A stretch of 64,000 bases of DNA from Pseudoflavitalea rhizosphaerae (GCF_003991355.1 NZ_RCSU01000017.1:1-64000), one strand, 5' to 3'; positions 8,853 to 18,442 are shown, numbered from the stretch's first letter. Numbers and translations: made by a program. The notes: generated from the letters alone by a model not told the origin.

Positions 8853-8880
8853 TAAAAAAACCGCCTGCTCCGAGACGGTT
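8853..8880 (-). terminator. Intrinsic terminator of the small lipoprotein gene
   Basis: On the minus strand AACCGTCT pairs with AGGCGGTT (one G/T wobble) around a 6-nt loop, followed by seven T. It lies about 55 nt after the stop at 8934. Confidence 0.75.
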
Positions 8881-8933
8881 CCTTTACCGTTGAGAGTTTA
8901 CAACGGAGGTTTATGATGCTTTAACTCCTACGC

Positions 8934-9155
8934 TTAATATTTCTGACGAATGGAATCAGCACTTCCGATCGGACGATTGGTATTATCCATTCGCAGGCTA
9001 TCATTCATGAGCGAATCTCCCGGTCTGTTCAGACTGGTATCCATTCTTCTTTCTTCAATGGCGGCACTGTCGCGCATATCCGAATCCGGGTTACCGGCAT
9101 TGTTACAGGCAACAATCCCTCCAGCCAGTAAAGCTGTTATCAATAATTGTTTCAT
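8934..9155 (-). CDS. Small lipoprotein of unknown function
   Basis: A 73-residue protein. MKQLLITALLAGGIVACNN is a lipoprotein signal with lipobox IVAC, so the mature protein starts at Cys17. The rest is hydrophilic and rich in Asp, Ser, Arg and Met (DSDMRDSAAIEERRMD), with no known domain. The start is ATG 9155; an extension to 9221 would place non-signal residues before the lipobox. It is followed by a terminator at 8853-8880. I do not recognise a function. Confidence 0.75.
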   Translation of the reverse strand: MKQLLITALLAGGIVACNNAGNPDSDMRDSAAIEERRMDTSLNRPGDSLMNDSLRMDNTNRPIGSADSIRQKY

Positions 9156-9349
9156 ACTCGTTTTAAGGGATAGGTTCAAAAGCTTTGCCAGTTGGTGGCA
9201 AGCCCTTCCTGGTTTTGGCAAATAAGTTTATAAAGAGATGATTAGGGCCACTACTTTATATTAGTTGAAATTGGGATGACAGCCCGTTTGTTGTGATCAT
9301 TCTACAGGATTGTTGAATTTCTTCCCTGCGATTTCTCTATCTTGTAGTC

Positions 9350-10942
9350 ATGCTGCAGAATAATGTTTTGTTGATCCTGTCACTGCTTTTTGTGGTGTCG
9401 ATGTTGAGCATGTTGAGCCAGAAGCTGCGCGTTTCCTATCCTATTTTCCTGGTAATTGCGGGATTGCTGATCAGCCTGGTGCCCGGCATTCCGGAAGTGA
9501 ACCTGGAGCCGGAAGTGGTCTTCATCATTTTTCTTCCTCCATTATTATATTCGGCGGCATGGAATACTTCCTGGAATGATTTCTGGGCCAACCGGCGGCC
9601 AATCGGCTTGTTATCGATCGGCCTGGTGATCTTCACATCCACCGCCATCGCTTTCACAGCACAGGCCATGATCCCCGGATTCACACTTGCGATGGGTTTT
9701 TTGCTGGGCGGCATCGTTTCTCCACCCGATGCAATTGCCGCCACCAGTGTGTTGCAGGGAATGAAAGTGCCACGGAGGGCCATCGCCATCCTGGAAGGGG
9801 AAAGCCTTGTGAACGACTCATCATCGCTGATCGTTTTCCGGTTTGCACTTGCGGCTATACTTACCGGTCAGTTCGTATTGTGGAAAGCAGGAACAGAATT
9901 TATACTGGTTGCACTGATGGGGATTGTGATCGGACTGCTGATCGCATTCATCGAATATCTTATTCACCGCTTTCTTCCTACCACTGCAAGTATCGATACG
10001 GCCATCACTTTGATCTCTCCTTTCCTGATGTACATTACTGCGGAGCATTTCCATTATTCTGGAGTACTGGCAGTGGTGAGCGGCGGATTGTTCATGAGCC
10101 GGAGATCGCACGATGTGTTTTCTTACAATACAAGGATCCAGACAACAAGCGTTTGGAATACGCTTGTATTCCTGCTGAACGGTGTTGTGTTTATTTTGAT
10201 TGGATTGCAGTTGCCTGGAATTGTGGAAGGACTGGAAGAGAATTCTATGTTGCAATCCTTCAAGTATGCCGTGGTGATCAGTTTGGTTACCATCATTATC
10301 CGGATCCTCTGGGTTTATCCCGGCGCTTATGTTCCGCGGATGCTCAGTAAAAGGATCCGGACTAAAGAGGTGAGGCCCACTCCCAACAATGTTTTCCTGG
10401 TTGCCTGGAGTGGTATGAGGGGCGTGGTTTCGCTGGCAGCGGCATTATCGATACCACTTACATTATCAGATGGCACCGCCTTCCCCTATCGCAACCTGGT
10501 CCTCTTCATTACTTTTTCTGTGATCCTGGTAACGCTGGTGATCCAGGGTCTCAGCCTGCCTTTCGTACTCAAGTGGCTGAAGATAGAAGTGCCGGAAGAT
10601 GAGCATGCGCAGGAACAGGAGATCCGTCTTCGCCTGGCTACGGTGGCGCTGGACCATATCGAACACAATTATTCCTCAGAAGCCAACGGCATCGAGGCTT
10701 TTACCAGGCTGCGCGATCGCTACAAACGGATGTCCGAGATCGCAGCCCGGAAACTGGAAAAAGAAGAGGAGCTCAAAAAACGCCCGGAGTTCCTTCCAAA
10801 ATACCGGGATATGCTGATTGAACTGGTGCATGCACGAAGGATTGAGCTGAACAAAATGCGCCACGAAAATCAATATCCCGAAGAACTGATCCGTAAAAAA
10901 GAGGAGGAGCTTGACCTGGAAGAAGCACGACTAAGGAAATAA
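9350..10942 (+). CDS. Na+/H+ antiporter, CPA1 family
   Basis: A 530-residue monovalent cation:proton antiporter with about 12 transmembrane segments over residues 1-415. The signature GESLVNDSSSLIVFRFALA near 151-169 contains the conserved Asn-Asp pair of the CPA1 ion site, and SPPDAIAATSVL near 124-135 is the other discontinuous-helix motif. The last ~110 residues form a charged cytoplasmic helical tail (EEELKKRPEFL, KEEELDLEEARLRK). A TATCTTG element (9338-9344) lies 5 nt before the ATG. A hydrolase gene follows after 23 nt, probably in one transcript. Confidence 0.9.
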   Translation: MLQNNVLLILSLLFVVSMLSMLSQKLRVSYPIFLVIAGLLISLVPGIPEVNLEPEVVFIIFLPPLLYSAAWNTSWNDFWANRRPIGLLSIGLVIFTSTAIAFTAQAMIPGFTLAMGFLLGGIVSPPDAIAATSVLQGMKVPRRAIAILEGESLVNDSSSLIVFRFALAAILTGQFVLWKAGTEFILVALMGIVIGLLIAFIEYLIHRFLPTTASIDTAITLISPFLMYITAEHFHYSGVLAVVSGGLFMSRRSHDVFSYNTRIQTTSVWNTLVFLLNGVVFILIGLQLPGIVEGLEENSMLQSFKYAVVISLVTIIIRILWVYPGAYVPRMLSKRIRTKEVRPTPNNVFLVAWSGMRGVVSLAAALSIPLTLSDGTAFPYRNLVLFITFSVILVTLVIQGLSLPFVLKWLKIEVPEDEHAQEQEIRLRLATVALDHIEHNYSSEANGIEAFTRLRDRYKRMSEIAARKLEKEEELKKRPEFLPKYRDMLIELVHARRIELNKMRHENQYPEELIRKKEEELDLEEARLRK

Positions 10943-10965
10943 CGGCAAAATCTAACCGCTTTCAT

Positions 10966-11646
10966 ATGAAGTCAATCGTATTACTCCATGGCGCCACCGG
11001 CGCTGCGTCTCAATTGCAGCCGCTGGCAGATGCGCTGAGCAAAACTTATTCGGTCCATATTATCAATTTCAGCGGACATGGCGGCGAGCCCATGCCCGGT
11101 GAGGATTTCTCCATTGAACTTTTTGCAAAACAGGTGTTGTCTTTTTTCGATGAACACCAACTGCAATCCCCTATTGTATTCGGTTACAGCCTGGGTGGTT
11201 ATGTGGGCATGTATATTGCCCGGCATCATCCCGGCAGGATCAGCAAACTGATAACACTGGCCACGAAGTTCCATTGGGATGAAGCCATTGCAGCCAAGCA
11301 GCAGCGCAGCTTTGACGCAAATGTGATCCTGGAAAAAGCGCCTGCCTTTGCGGAGCAATTGAAACAGATGCATGCGCCAAACGACTGGAAAGAAGTGCTT
11401 TCAAAAACCGGCGCCATGCTAACAGCCCTGGGTAACCGCAACTCTTTGGTTATAGAGGATTACCCGCAGGTGCAGACAGAAATACTGCTGGTCCAGGGAG
11501 ATAAAGACCGGATGGTAACGCTGGAAGAAACAATTGCTGTGTACAGGGCTCTTCCCGCCAATAGTGCGCGGCTTTGTGTGCTGCCCGGAACGCCGCATCC
11601 GCTTGAGCAGGTGGATCTGAACCTGCTGGTTATGCTGATCGGATAA
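10966..11646 (+). CDS. Alpha/beta-fold hydrolase
   Basis: A 226-residue single-domain alpha/beta hydrolase. The nucleophile elbow GYSLGGY lies near residues 70-76 (GxSxG). The oxyanion-hole region is LLHGATGAASQ at the N-terminus. The probable acid is in LLVQGDKDRMV and the His in GTPHPLEQ near the C-terminus, so the triad is complete. There is no signal peptide. It sits 23 nt after the antiporter gene and is probably co-transcribed. The substrate (ester, lactone or thioester) cannot be told from sequence. Confidence 0.85.
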   Translation: MKSIVLLHGATGAASQLQPLADALSKTYSVHIINFSGHGGEPMPGEDFSIELFAKQVLSFFDEHQLQSPIVFGYSLGGYVGMYIARHHPGRISKLITLATKFHWDEAIAAKQQRSFDANVILEKAPAFAEQLKQMHAPNDWKEVLSKTGAMLTALGNRNSLVIEDYPQVQTEILLVQGDKDRMVTLEETIAVYRALPANSARLCVLPGTPHPLEQVDLNLLVMLIG

Positions 11647-11669
11647 CGCGGATACTTACCTGAAGAAAT

Positions 11670-11702
11670 AGCAAAGGCTGCACATGAAGTACAGCCTTTG
11701 CT
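11670..11702. terminator. Hairpin between convergent genes
   Basis: Perfect 11-bp stem AGCAAAGGCTG (11670-11680) with CAGCCTTTGCT (11692-11702) between the convergent hydrolase and OmpA-like genes. No strong U-tract follows on either strand, so its terminator strength is uncertain. Confidence 0.5.
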
Positions 11703-11759
11703 AATATTAGGCAGTTGCAAAACCACCGGATATGTAAAATTTTTCAGTATCTGCTGCTA

Positions 11760-12626
11760 TTAAGGTTTCTTTTCGAGCAGTTGGAAGAACTGGTCCAGCT
11801 GAGGCAGGATCACGATACGTGTTCTGCGGTTAGCAGCTTTTCCTTCAACGGTATCGTTACCACCAACGGGAACATATTCAGCTCTGCCGGCAGCAGTCAT
11901 CTTTGCAGGTTCCAGACCGTACTCTTTCTGCAGAACACGAACTACGGAAGTAGCACGTTTAACAGAGAGGTCCCAGTTGTCTACAAGCACTCCGCGGGAG
12001 AAAGGAACGTTGTCAGTGTGGCCTTCAACCATGAATTCGATATCAGGTTGATTTCTCAGCACGGTAGCAACTTTGCCCAGTACAGTTTTAGCGGCATCGG
12101 TAACATCGTAGCTTCCGCTTTTGAAGAGGAGTTTATCGGAGATGTCGATGTATACAACACCTTTGTCAACTTTGATGTTGATGTCTTTGTCGTCCAGGTT
12201 GCCGATAGCACCTTTCAGGTTCATCACCAGTTGCATGTTCAGGCTGTCTTTCTTAGCCATTTGCTGCTGGAGGGTTTGGATGTATGCATCTTTCGCTCCC
12301 ATATTGTCGAGAGATTTGCGGATGCTTTCAGCCTGAGAGCTGGAGATCACGGAGAGATCCTGCAGTTGTTTCAGGGCTGTGGTATTGTTTTCTTTCAGGT
12401 AATCGATTTGTTTGTTGAGAGCTGCGATCTCATTTTGGAGGGCTTCAGCTTTACGGGCAGCTTCAGCTTTGAGGTCTTCGCAACCTTTGAGGTCGCCTGT
12501 GAGTTTGGTGTTGGCTGCTGTGAGCTCAGCTACTTTCGCTTGCTCAGCGGCAAATTTCTTTTTACTAACGCAAGAGTAAAGGAGGATAGGGGACATCGCT
12601 ACTAATAAGACTTGTCTGGGCTTCAT
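11760..12626 (-). CDS. OmpA/MotB-domain peptidoglycan-binding lipoprotein with coiled coil
   Basis: A 288-residue protein. The signal MKPRQVLLVAMSPILLYSCVS has a lipobox-like Cys at residue 19. Residues ~25-130 form a long heptad-rich coiled coil (AEQAKVAELTAANTKL onward). The C-terminal OmpA-like domain (about 150-285) contains FMVEGHTDNVPF, LSVKRATSVVRVL, AAGRAEYVPV and NRRTRIVI, the peptidoglycan (mDAP) contact motifs. It probably tethers the outer membrane to the wall. Its likely promoter is TACCTTTG (complement of 12725-12732), giving a leader of ~95 nt. Confidence 0.9.
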   Translation of the reverse strand: MKPRQVLLVAMSPILLYSCVSKKKFAAEQAKVAELTAANTKLTGDLKGCEDLKAEAARKAEALQNEIAALNKQIDYLKENNTTALKQLQDLSVISSSQAESIRKSLDNMGAKDAYIQTLQQQMAKKDSLNMQLVMNLKGAIGNLDDKDINIKVDKGVVYIDISDKLLFKSGSYDVTDAAKTVLGKVATVLRNQPDIEFMVEGHTDNVPFSRGVLVDNWDLSVKRATSVVRVLQKEYGLEPAKMTAAGRAEYVPVGGNDTVEGKAANRRTRIVILPQLDQFFQLLEKKP

Positions 12627-12724
12627 ATTAATTGTTTTGAATGAGAAATAAACATCCGGCCGGGCAGTACTGCAATCGCCTGTTGAATTTTAGGTTTAGC
12701 AAGCATCGTGCCTGACTGGGGTTC

Positions 12725-12732
12725 CAAAGGTA
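12725..12732 (-). promoter_or_regulatory. -7 promoter element TACCTTTG of the OmpA-like gene
   Basis: Perfect TAnnTTTG match on the minus strand, about 100 nt upstream of the ATG at 12626. Confidence 0.5.
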
Positions 12733-13026
12733 AATGAACGAAAGAAAATTGTTACTATACAATTAGTTAAGTGTGCTTTTTAAGGTCTTTTTAATTGCTG
12801 AATTCATCAATGAACCCACAGCATCACAACGTAGTATTGATAATTTACATGTTCCATTAGAAGGGATCATCATATGAAGTGGTACAGTTTGGTACTCTAC
12901 GATTTTCTGCTGCACAAACGCAATACCAGATCATAATATTATATTCAGGATCAACGAAAATATCGCCTCCAAAAAATTTAGTGTCATTTTGCTAAAATAA
13001 TTAGTTCGCAATTCAGATTTTTCTCC

Positions 13027-13034
13027 TACATTTG
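13027..13034 (+). promoter_or_regulatory. -7 promoter element TACATTTG of recA
   Basis: Perfect TAnnTTTG match 45 nt before the recA ATG. A weak -33-like TTCG lies 18 nt upstream of it. Confidence 0.6.
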
Positions 13035-13079
13035 AATTGCAATCGATCACTACTAATAACTACTAAAAACTCACCCATT

Positions 13080-14120
13080 ATGTCAAAAGATAAAGAGAAA
13101 GAAGCAGCAGGTACCGGCGGCAACAGTGAAAAGCTGAAAGCGCTTAAACTGACCATGGACAAGATCGAGAAGGATTTTGGAAAGGGCAGTGTAATGATGA
13201 TGAACGAAAAGTCCCAGGACCCTCATGAAGTAGTATCCACCGGTTCTATCGGTCTGGACACAGCGCTTGGAATTGGCGGCTTCCCAAGGGGACGTATCAT
13301 CGAGATCTACGGACCTGAATCTTCCGGTAAAACAACCATCGCCATCCATGCCATCGCTGAAGCTCAGAAGAAAGGCGGTATGTGCGCCATCATTGACGCA
13401 GAGCACGCATTCGACAGCGGTTACGCCCGCAAGTTAGGTGTGGATGTGGACAATCTCCTGATCTCACAGCCAGACTATGGTGAACAAGCCCTCGAAATCG
13501 CAGACCGTCTGATCCTTTCCGGAGCGCTGGATGTGGTGGTGATTGACTCCGTAGCAGCACTGGTGCCTAAAGGTGAACTGGAAGGCGAAATGGGTGACAG
13601 CAAAATGGGTCTTCAGGCCCGCCTGATGTCTCAGGCATTGCGTAAACTGACCGCCACTATCAATAAGACCAATACCATTTGCATCTTCATCAACCAGCTT
13701 CGTGAAAAGATCGGTGTGATGTTCGGTAACCCCGAAACAACTACCGGTGGTAATGCCCTGAAGTTCTATGCATCTGTCCGCCTCGACATCCGTCGTATGG
13801 CTCAGATCAAAGACGGAGATGAAGCAATCGGTAACCGTGTTAAAGTGAAAGTGGTAAAAAATAAAGTAGCTCCTCCTTTCCGCGCAGCAGAATTCGATAT
13901 CGTGTTCGGAGAAGGCATCTCCAAAACCGGGGAGATCCTGGATATGGGCGTGGAACTGGGAATTGTACAAAAAAGCGGTAGCTGGTTCAGCTACAATAGC
14001 GATAAACTCGGCCAGGGCCGCGATGCAGTGAAACAATTGCTCATCGATAATCCTGAGCTGTCAATGGAGATCGAAACAAAGATCCGCGAAAAAATTAAGG
14101 AAATGCAGGACGCAAACTAA
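13080..14120 (+). CDS. recA: Recombinase RecA
   Basis: A 346-residue RecA of normal length, which forms ATP-dependent filaments on single-stranded DNA for homologous recombination and SOS co-protease activity. Walker [10 protein letters not shown] lies near residues 79-87; [12 protein letters not shown] near 153-164 is Walker [18 protein letters not shown] and the preceding [16 protein letters not shown] form the L1/L2 DNA-binding region. Start chosen at ATG 13080 (MSKDKEKE), because the TTG extension to 13032 overlaps the promoter at 13027. It is followed by a strong terminator. A candidate operator lies at 12881-12897. Confidence 0.98.
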   Translation: MSKDKEKEAAGTGGNSEKLKALKLTMDKIEKDFGKGSVMMMNEKSQDPHEVVSTGSIGLDTALGIGGFPRGRIIEIYGPESSGKTTIAIHAIAEAQKKGGMCAIIDAEHAFDSGYARKLGVDVDNLLISQPDYGEQALEIADRLILSGALDVVVIDSVAALVPKGELEGEMGDSKMGLQARLMSQALRKLTATINKTNTICIFINQLREKIGVMFGNPETTTGGNALKFYASVRLDIRRMAQIKDGDEAIGNRVKVKVVKNKVAPPFRAAEFDIVFGEGISKTGEILDMGVELGIVQKSGSWFSYNSDKLGQGRDAVKQLLIDNPELSMEIETKIREKIKEMQDAN

Positions 14121-14181
14121 AAGCATCCCATCAACCCTGCATTCAAAAGATAGTTTTATGATGGGTTAGTAAATAGTAGGA

Positions 14182-14206
14182 CCGGCCAATTCTTTGGCTG
14201 GTTTTT
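14182..14206 (+). terminator. Intrinsic terminator of recA
   Basis: Stem CCGGCCAA (14182-14189) with TTGGCTGG (14194-14201), one G/T wobble, loop TTCT, then five T and a further T-rich run. Confidence 0.9.
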
Positions 14207-14235
14207 CTTTTTATACCTATTAGATATAGGAAGAA

Positions 14236-14718
14236 CTAAGCTACACACATGAAGCCCCCCACATTCTGTTTCAGGAAGTTATCCACCTGTACTTCCTGCA
14301 GGCTCTTTCCTTTCACAGCCCAGAAATAAGGCATGGTCCGGCTCTCACCCCTCCCCTCAAAACTGATCTCCATCGTCTTCGGCGCAGATGGCACCAATAC
14401 CAGCCCCCGCTCCCTGTCTACCATATACGAACTGTTGATCACCAGCTTCTTTACCGTGAATGAATAACCGCTTTTGGTACTTACCCGGAACCGGTTGCCA
14501 TTCCAGCCGATAGAGGCTAGTTGCACTACACTCAATTCCTTCAACCGCTTGCCTGAACGACGGAACTGTTCCACCAATGATTGCACACGGCCCGCGCCAG
14601 CCTGTACAATAACAATATCGGTATCATCCTGCTGTAATTCCCCCACCACCAGGTCAGGCATCAGTAAAACCGCCGGAGCGACCATTCCGGATTGAAACAG
14701 AAAATTTCTCCTGTTCAT
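14236..14718 (-). CDS. Hypothetical exported protein
   Basis: A 160-residue protein beginning MNRRNFLFQSGMVAPAVLLM, an RR-type Tat-like signal with a short hydrophobic core. The rest has alternating beta-like segments (VVQLASIGWNGNRFRVSTKSGYSF, split here by no obvious linker) and no domain I recognise. Start chosen at ATG 14718, where the signal begins; the frame is open up to 14808 but without signal character. It converges on recA, whose terminator separates them. Function unknown. Confidence 0.7.
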   Translation of the reverse strand: MNRRNFLFQSGMVAPAVLLMPDLVVGELQQDDTDIVIVQAGAGRVQSLVEQFRRSGKRLKELSVVQLASIGWNGNRFRVSTKSGYSFTVKKLVINSSYMVDRERGLVLVPSAPKTMEISFEGRGESRTMPYFWAVKGKSLQEVQVDNFLKQNVGGFMCVA

Positions 14719-15090
14719 ATTGTTGAATTTTAGAATGTAATGATAAAACATCATCACTCGCCAGGCTAAAGGGAATATGATCGTAACCAGTTTACAGCAA
14801 TTCAGCAACCCGATCTTCCAGAAATCCGCAGAACCGATCCATTTCTCGCATATGCATAAGAGATAGCTGCCAAATGCGGTGTAGTTCTATATTTCACAGT
14901 ATTAGAGAGGGGAAATGATTGATCAAAAATAGAGAAAGCAGAGAAATAAAAAAGGGGTCTGAATAGACATTCAACCCCGCTTTAAAATCCAATATCCTAT
15001 GAAAAACCGAGGTAAAAATAAGGGTGAATTTTCATTTCTGCAATACCATTTTGTGGTAATCCTAAAAAAGGTGCTCCGAATTGATTTAGA
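14719..15090. other. Gene-free region with a terminator
   Basis: 372 nt between two same-strand genes. It contains the minus-strand terminator at 14946-14978. I see no gene or repeat in the remainder. Confidence 0.6.
14946..14978 (-). terminator. Intrinsic terminator downstream of the T9SS-sorted protein gene
   Basis: On the minus strand GGGGT pairs with ACCCC and GAAT with ATTC around loop GTCT (one wobble, one bulge), followed by TTTTTTATTT. It lies about 110 nt after the stop at 15091. Confidence 0.8.
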
Positions 15091-15735
15091 TCAATTTTTA
15101 AGCAGTTTTTCCTGGCTGATTGTACCTGTAATCCGGTTGTTTACGCGTAAAATGTACACCCCCCTTTCCAGGGAACTCACATTCAGGGTCTGTAATCCAT
15201 GGAAACCGCTTTGGCTGAGCCGGATTGCGCCCCGGTCATCGATGATCTGCACGTCCGAAGCATGCTCGGAACGGATGATAAGAATATTGTCTACGGGATT
15301 GGGATAAAACTTGAAGGAAATATTTCCGGCTATCAGGGTGGAAGCAATCAACGAGTACTGGTCTACCCCAGTTTTGCCCGCATGCTTGATCCGGTAGGCA
15401 TTACGGCCCTTTCCCGGAGAATCATCTACCCATTCATACCAATCACCCGAAGCCGGTTGCTTTAATAAGGCGACCATTTCAAAATCACGGCCATTCACAC
15501 TTCTTTCCACTGCCACAAATGATGCGCCCTCATTGCGGGCCAGTCGCCAGTTCAACAACACTTTTGTTCTCTCCTTTACAATTGCAGCCAGGTTGGTCAC
15601 CTGAACGGAAGAATCATCTCCCTCTGCTAATACAACCTTTTCATCTGATGCCGGTACAGTCTGACCCTGCAGTGCAACTACACCACCCAATACAAGGAAC
15701 AGACAGAACATCAGATTTTTGACCATAGGTTTCAA
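15091..15735 (-). CDS. Exported protein with type IX secretion sorting domain
   Basis: A 214-residue protein with a signal peptide (KNLMFCLFLVLGGVVALQGQ). The middle part (about 45-130) has a fibronectin-like segment: VLLNWRLARNEGASFVAVERSVNGRDF. The C-terminal ~80 residues form a type A T9SS sorting domain: FYPNPVDNILIIRS, VQIIDDRGAIRLSQS, LERGVYILRVNN and a terminal basic EKLLKN. It should be exported by the Por system and attached to the cell surface. The small size suggests an accessory or adhesion-related protein. A terminator lies at 14946-14978. Confidence 0.88.
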   Translation of the reverse strand: MKPMVKNLMFCLFLVLGGVVALQGQTVPASDEKVVLAEGDDSSVQVTNLAAIVKERTKVLLNWRLARNEGASFVAVERSVNGRDFEMVALLKQPASGDWYEWVDDSPGKGRNAYRIKHAGKTGVDQYSLIASTLIAGNISFKFYPNPVDNILIIRSEHASDVQIIDDRGAIRLSQSGFHGLQTLNVSSLERGVYILRVNNRITGTISQEKLLKN

Positions 15736-15867
15736 GCTTTGAATTTTCAGGGAACAGCTTCTTCACAATATCTGTGCCGCGGCTGTTGAAAACGAAGCCA
15801 AACCTTTCAAAATTTTTACATAACAGTTAAAGTTTCTTCAAAATGACGCTTATCAGTACCTTTAGGC

Positions 15868-16323
15868 ATGATCAAGACCCGACGCTTAAACATTAGAAAA
15901 AGGATCGCTCTCGTAGCCCATGACAATAAGAAGAAAGACCTCATAGAATGGGCTGAATTCAATAAAGTGGTATTGGCCAAACACGAACTGATTGCCACCG
16001 GAACTACCGGGAAATTGATGGAAGACCAGCTCGACAGGCCTGTAAAGAAACTGCTCAGCGGACCGCTCGGCGGCGACCAGCAGATCGGGGCAATGATTGC
16101 TGGCGGAGAGATCGATGTACTGATCTTCTTCTGGGACCCCATGGAAGCACAACCTCATGACAGCGACGTAAAAGCCCTGCTCCGCATCGCGATGGCCTGG
16201 AACTGCATCATGGCCTGCGACCGCGCCACGGCTGACTTTGTGCTCACATCGCCCCTGATGCAGACTGAATACACGCTCAATATTCCGGATTATTCCACCT
16301 ACCTTAAACGAAAGATCGATTGA
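15868..16323 (+). CDS. mgsA: Methylglyoxal synthase
   Basis: A 151-residue methylglyoxal synthase (dihydroxyacetone phosphate to methylglyoxal plus phosphate), a bypass when phosphate is short. Diagnostic motifs: ALVAHDNKKKDLIEW (13-28), the phosphate loop TGTTGKLMED (44-53), SGPLGGDQQIGAMI (64-76) with the catalytic Asp70, and QPHDSDVKALLRIAM with His96. Length matches the family. TACCTTTA (15857-15864), a one-mismatch -7 box, ends 3 nt before the ATG, suggesting a leaderless transcript. Confidence 0.95.
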   Translation: MIKTRRLNIRKRIALVAHDNKKKDLIEWAEFNKVVLAKHELIATGTTGKLMEDQLDRPVKKLLSGPLGGDQQIGAMIAGGEIDVLIFFWDPMEAQPHDSDVKALLRIAMAWNCIMACDRATADFVLTSPLMQTEYTLNIPDYSTYLKRKID

Positions 16324-16369
16324 GTTTGTTAATGTTTCTATAGCTTCCGGCAATCGGATAAATGCTCCG

Positions 16370-16377
16370 TAAATTTG
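16370..16377 (+). promoter_or_regulatory. -7 promoter element TAAATTTG of uvrB
   Basis: Perfect TAnnTTTG match 19 nt before the uvrB ATG. Confidence 0.6.
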
Positions 16378-16396
16378 CCGGTTACCCATTTTACTT

Positions 16397-18442
16397 ATGG
16401 CATTCAATTTACACACCCCCTTTCCTCCGGCGGGCGACCAGCCGGAAGCCATCCGTCAATTGACAGAAGGCATACAGAATGGAGAAAAACACCAGGTGCT
16501 GCTCGGCGTTACCGGTAGTGGTAAAACCTTTACCATGGCCAATGTGATCCAGCAGGTGCAACGTCCAACCCTGGTGCTGACGCATAACAAAACACTGGTA
16601 GCCCAGCTGTACGGAGAGTTTAAAACATTTTTCCCCGATAATGCCGTTGGTTATTTCGTGAGCTATTACGATTATTACCAACCCGAGGCTTATATGCCCG
16701 TGTCTGATACTTATATCGAAAAAGATCTCAGCATCAATGATGAACTGGACAAACTCCGGCTACACGCCACTTCTGAATTGCTTTCGGGAAGACGTGATAT
16801 CATTGTAGTGGCTTCCGTTAGTTGTATCTATGGTATGGGTAACCCACAAGTACTTGAAAGTGGGATCATCCGTATCAATCGCGGACAAACCATATCCCGA
16901 CAGGGTTTCCTGCATGCGCTGGTGAATGCATTGTACAATCGCACACAAACGGAATTCACACGCGGCACTTTCCGCGTCAAAGGCGATACCGTAGACATCA
17001 ACCTGCCTTACCTCGATCAGGGCCTTCGCATCACGTTCTTCGGAGATGAGATCGAAACCATCGAAACGCTTGACATCAAAACCGGCAAACGCATTGCAGG
17101 AAAAGAAACCGCCGCCATCTTCCCCGCAAATCTTTACCTCGCGCCCAAAGACATCATTCAACAGATCCTTTTCGAAATACAGGACGAAGCCAATTCACAG
17201 GTGGAATATTTCAAGAAGACCGGCAAGTTCATCGAAGCGCAAAGACTTGGAGAACGCGTGAATTATGATGTAGAAATGATCCGTGAGCTCGGTTATTGCA
17301 ATGGCGTGGAAAACTACTCGCGTTTCTTCGACAGAAGAATTCCGGGCACCCGCCCTTTCTGCCTGCTCGATTATTTCCCGGATGATTATCTTATGATCAT
17401 CGATGAAAGTCACCAAACCATTCCGCAGGTAAGCGGAATGTATGGCGGCGACCGCAGCCGAAAACTGGTGCTGGTTGATTACGGCTTCCGTCTACCCTCC
17501 GCACTCGATAACCGGCCGCTTAATTTCCACGAATTTGAATCACTCACCAACCAGGTGGTGTACGTATCTGCCACACCAGGTGAATACGAACTCGAAAAAA
17601 CTGGTGGTGTAGTGGCTGAACAGATCGTGCGGCCTACAGGATTGCTTGACCCCCCCATTGAGGTTCGCCCAAGTGTAAATCAGATCGATGACTTACTTGA
17701 CGAGATCGATAAACGCGTGAAAAAAGGAGACCGCGTACTGGTAACCACCCTCACCAAACGCATGGCGGAGGAAATGGACAAATACCTGCATCGCATCAAT
17801 ATCAAATCAAAATATATTCACAGTGAAGTTGACACGCTGGAGCGCGTGGAGATCCTTCGCCAGCTCAGGCTTGGCGAGATCGATGTACTCGTTGGCGTAA
17901 ACCTTCTCCGTGAAGGCCTCGACCTTCCGGAAGTATCACTGGTAGCTATTCTCGATGCAGACAAAGAAGGTTTCCTCCGTAATGAACGATCACTCACTCA
18001 AACTGCAGGTCGAGCAGCACGTAACGTGGATGGCCTCGTGATCTTTTACGCAGACAAGATCACTGAGAGTATGCAACGTACCATGGATGAAACATCACGT
18101 AGAAGGGAAAAACAGGTCGCGTACAACCTCGAACATAATATTACTCCAAGAACCGTCACCAAGTCCAAAGAACAAGTGATTGCACAAACCTCTGTGCTCG
18201 ACATCAAGGGTTATGACCCGGACAGTCCACTGCGGATCATGCCTGGAGAAGATATTGTAAGAATCCCAGCAGCAGCTGAAGAACAGGTGGAATACAAAAC
18301 CATTCCGCAGATAGAAAAAGCCGTTGGTAAGGTGAAAAAAGAAATGGAAAAAGCGGCGAGGGACCTGGACTTCATGGAAGCTGCGAGATTGCGTGACGAA
18401 ATGTTCGCGCTGCAAAAACAACTGGAAGAGATGAAGCAGTAA
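16397..18442 (+). CDS. uvrB: Excinuclease ABC subunit B
   Basis: A 681-residue UvrB, the damage-verifying helicase-like subunit of nucleotide excision repair. GVTGSGKTFTMANV near residues 37-50 is Walker A. The beta-hairpin motif YYDYYQPEAYMP (about 93-104) locks damaged DNA. VGVNLLREGLDLPEVSLV and QTAGRAARN are helicase motifs V and VI. The C-terminal UVR motif (EKAARDLDFMEAARLRDEM) is the UvrC contact. Length is normal. A REP-like cluster lies in the gap before polA. Confidence 0.97.
   Translation: MAFNLHTPFPPAGDQPEAIRQLTEGIQNGEKHQVLLGVTGSGKTFTMANVIQQVQRPTLVLTHNKTLVAQLYGEFKTFFPDNAVGYFVSYYDYYQPEAYMPVSDTYIEKDLSINDELDKLRLHATSELLSGRRDIIVVASVSCIYGMGNPQVLESGIIRINRGQTISRQGFLHALVNALYNRTQTEFTRGTFRVKGDTVDINLPYLDQGLRITFFGDEIETIETLDIKTGKRIAGKETAAIFPANLYLAPKDIIQQILFEIQDEANSQVEYFKKTGKFIEAQRLGERVNYDVEMIRELGYCNGVENYSRFFDRRIPGTRPFCLLDYFPDDYLMIIDESHQTIPQVSGMYGGDRSRKLVLVDYGFRLPSALDNRPLNFHEFESLTNQVVYVSATPGEYELEKTGGVVAEQIVRPTGLLDPPIEVRPSVNQIDDLLDEIDKRVKKGDRVLVTTLTKRMAEEMDKYLHRINIKSKYIHSEVDTLERVEILRQLRLGEIDVLVGVNLLREGLDLPEVSLVAILDADKEGFLRNERSLTQTAGRAARNVDGLVIFYADKITESMQRTMDETSRRREKQVAYNLEHNITPRTVTKSKEQVIAQTSVLDIKGYDPDSPLRIMPGEDIVRIPAAAEEQVEYKTIPQIEKAVGKVKKEMEKAARDLDFMEAARLRDEMFALQKQLEEMKQ

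Larger units (their letters stand above)
12627..13079. other. Divergent ompA-like/recA regulatory region
   Basis: 453 nt without a gene. It holds the minus-strand -7 box of the OmpA-like gene (12725-12732), the plus-strand -7 box of recA (13027-13034) and a spaced GTAC repeat at 12881-12897. Nothing else is recognised. Confidence 0.7.

Noticed and set aside
11715-12605. A 296-codon plus-strand frame opposite the OmpA-like gene
   Set aside because: The minus-strand protein is a clear OmpA-domain lipoprotein; the antisense frame is rich in Phe/Val as expected from its complement.
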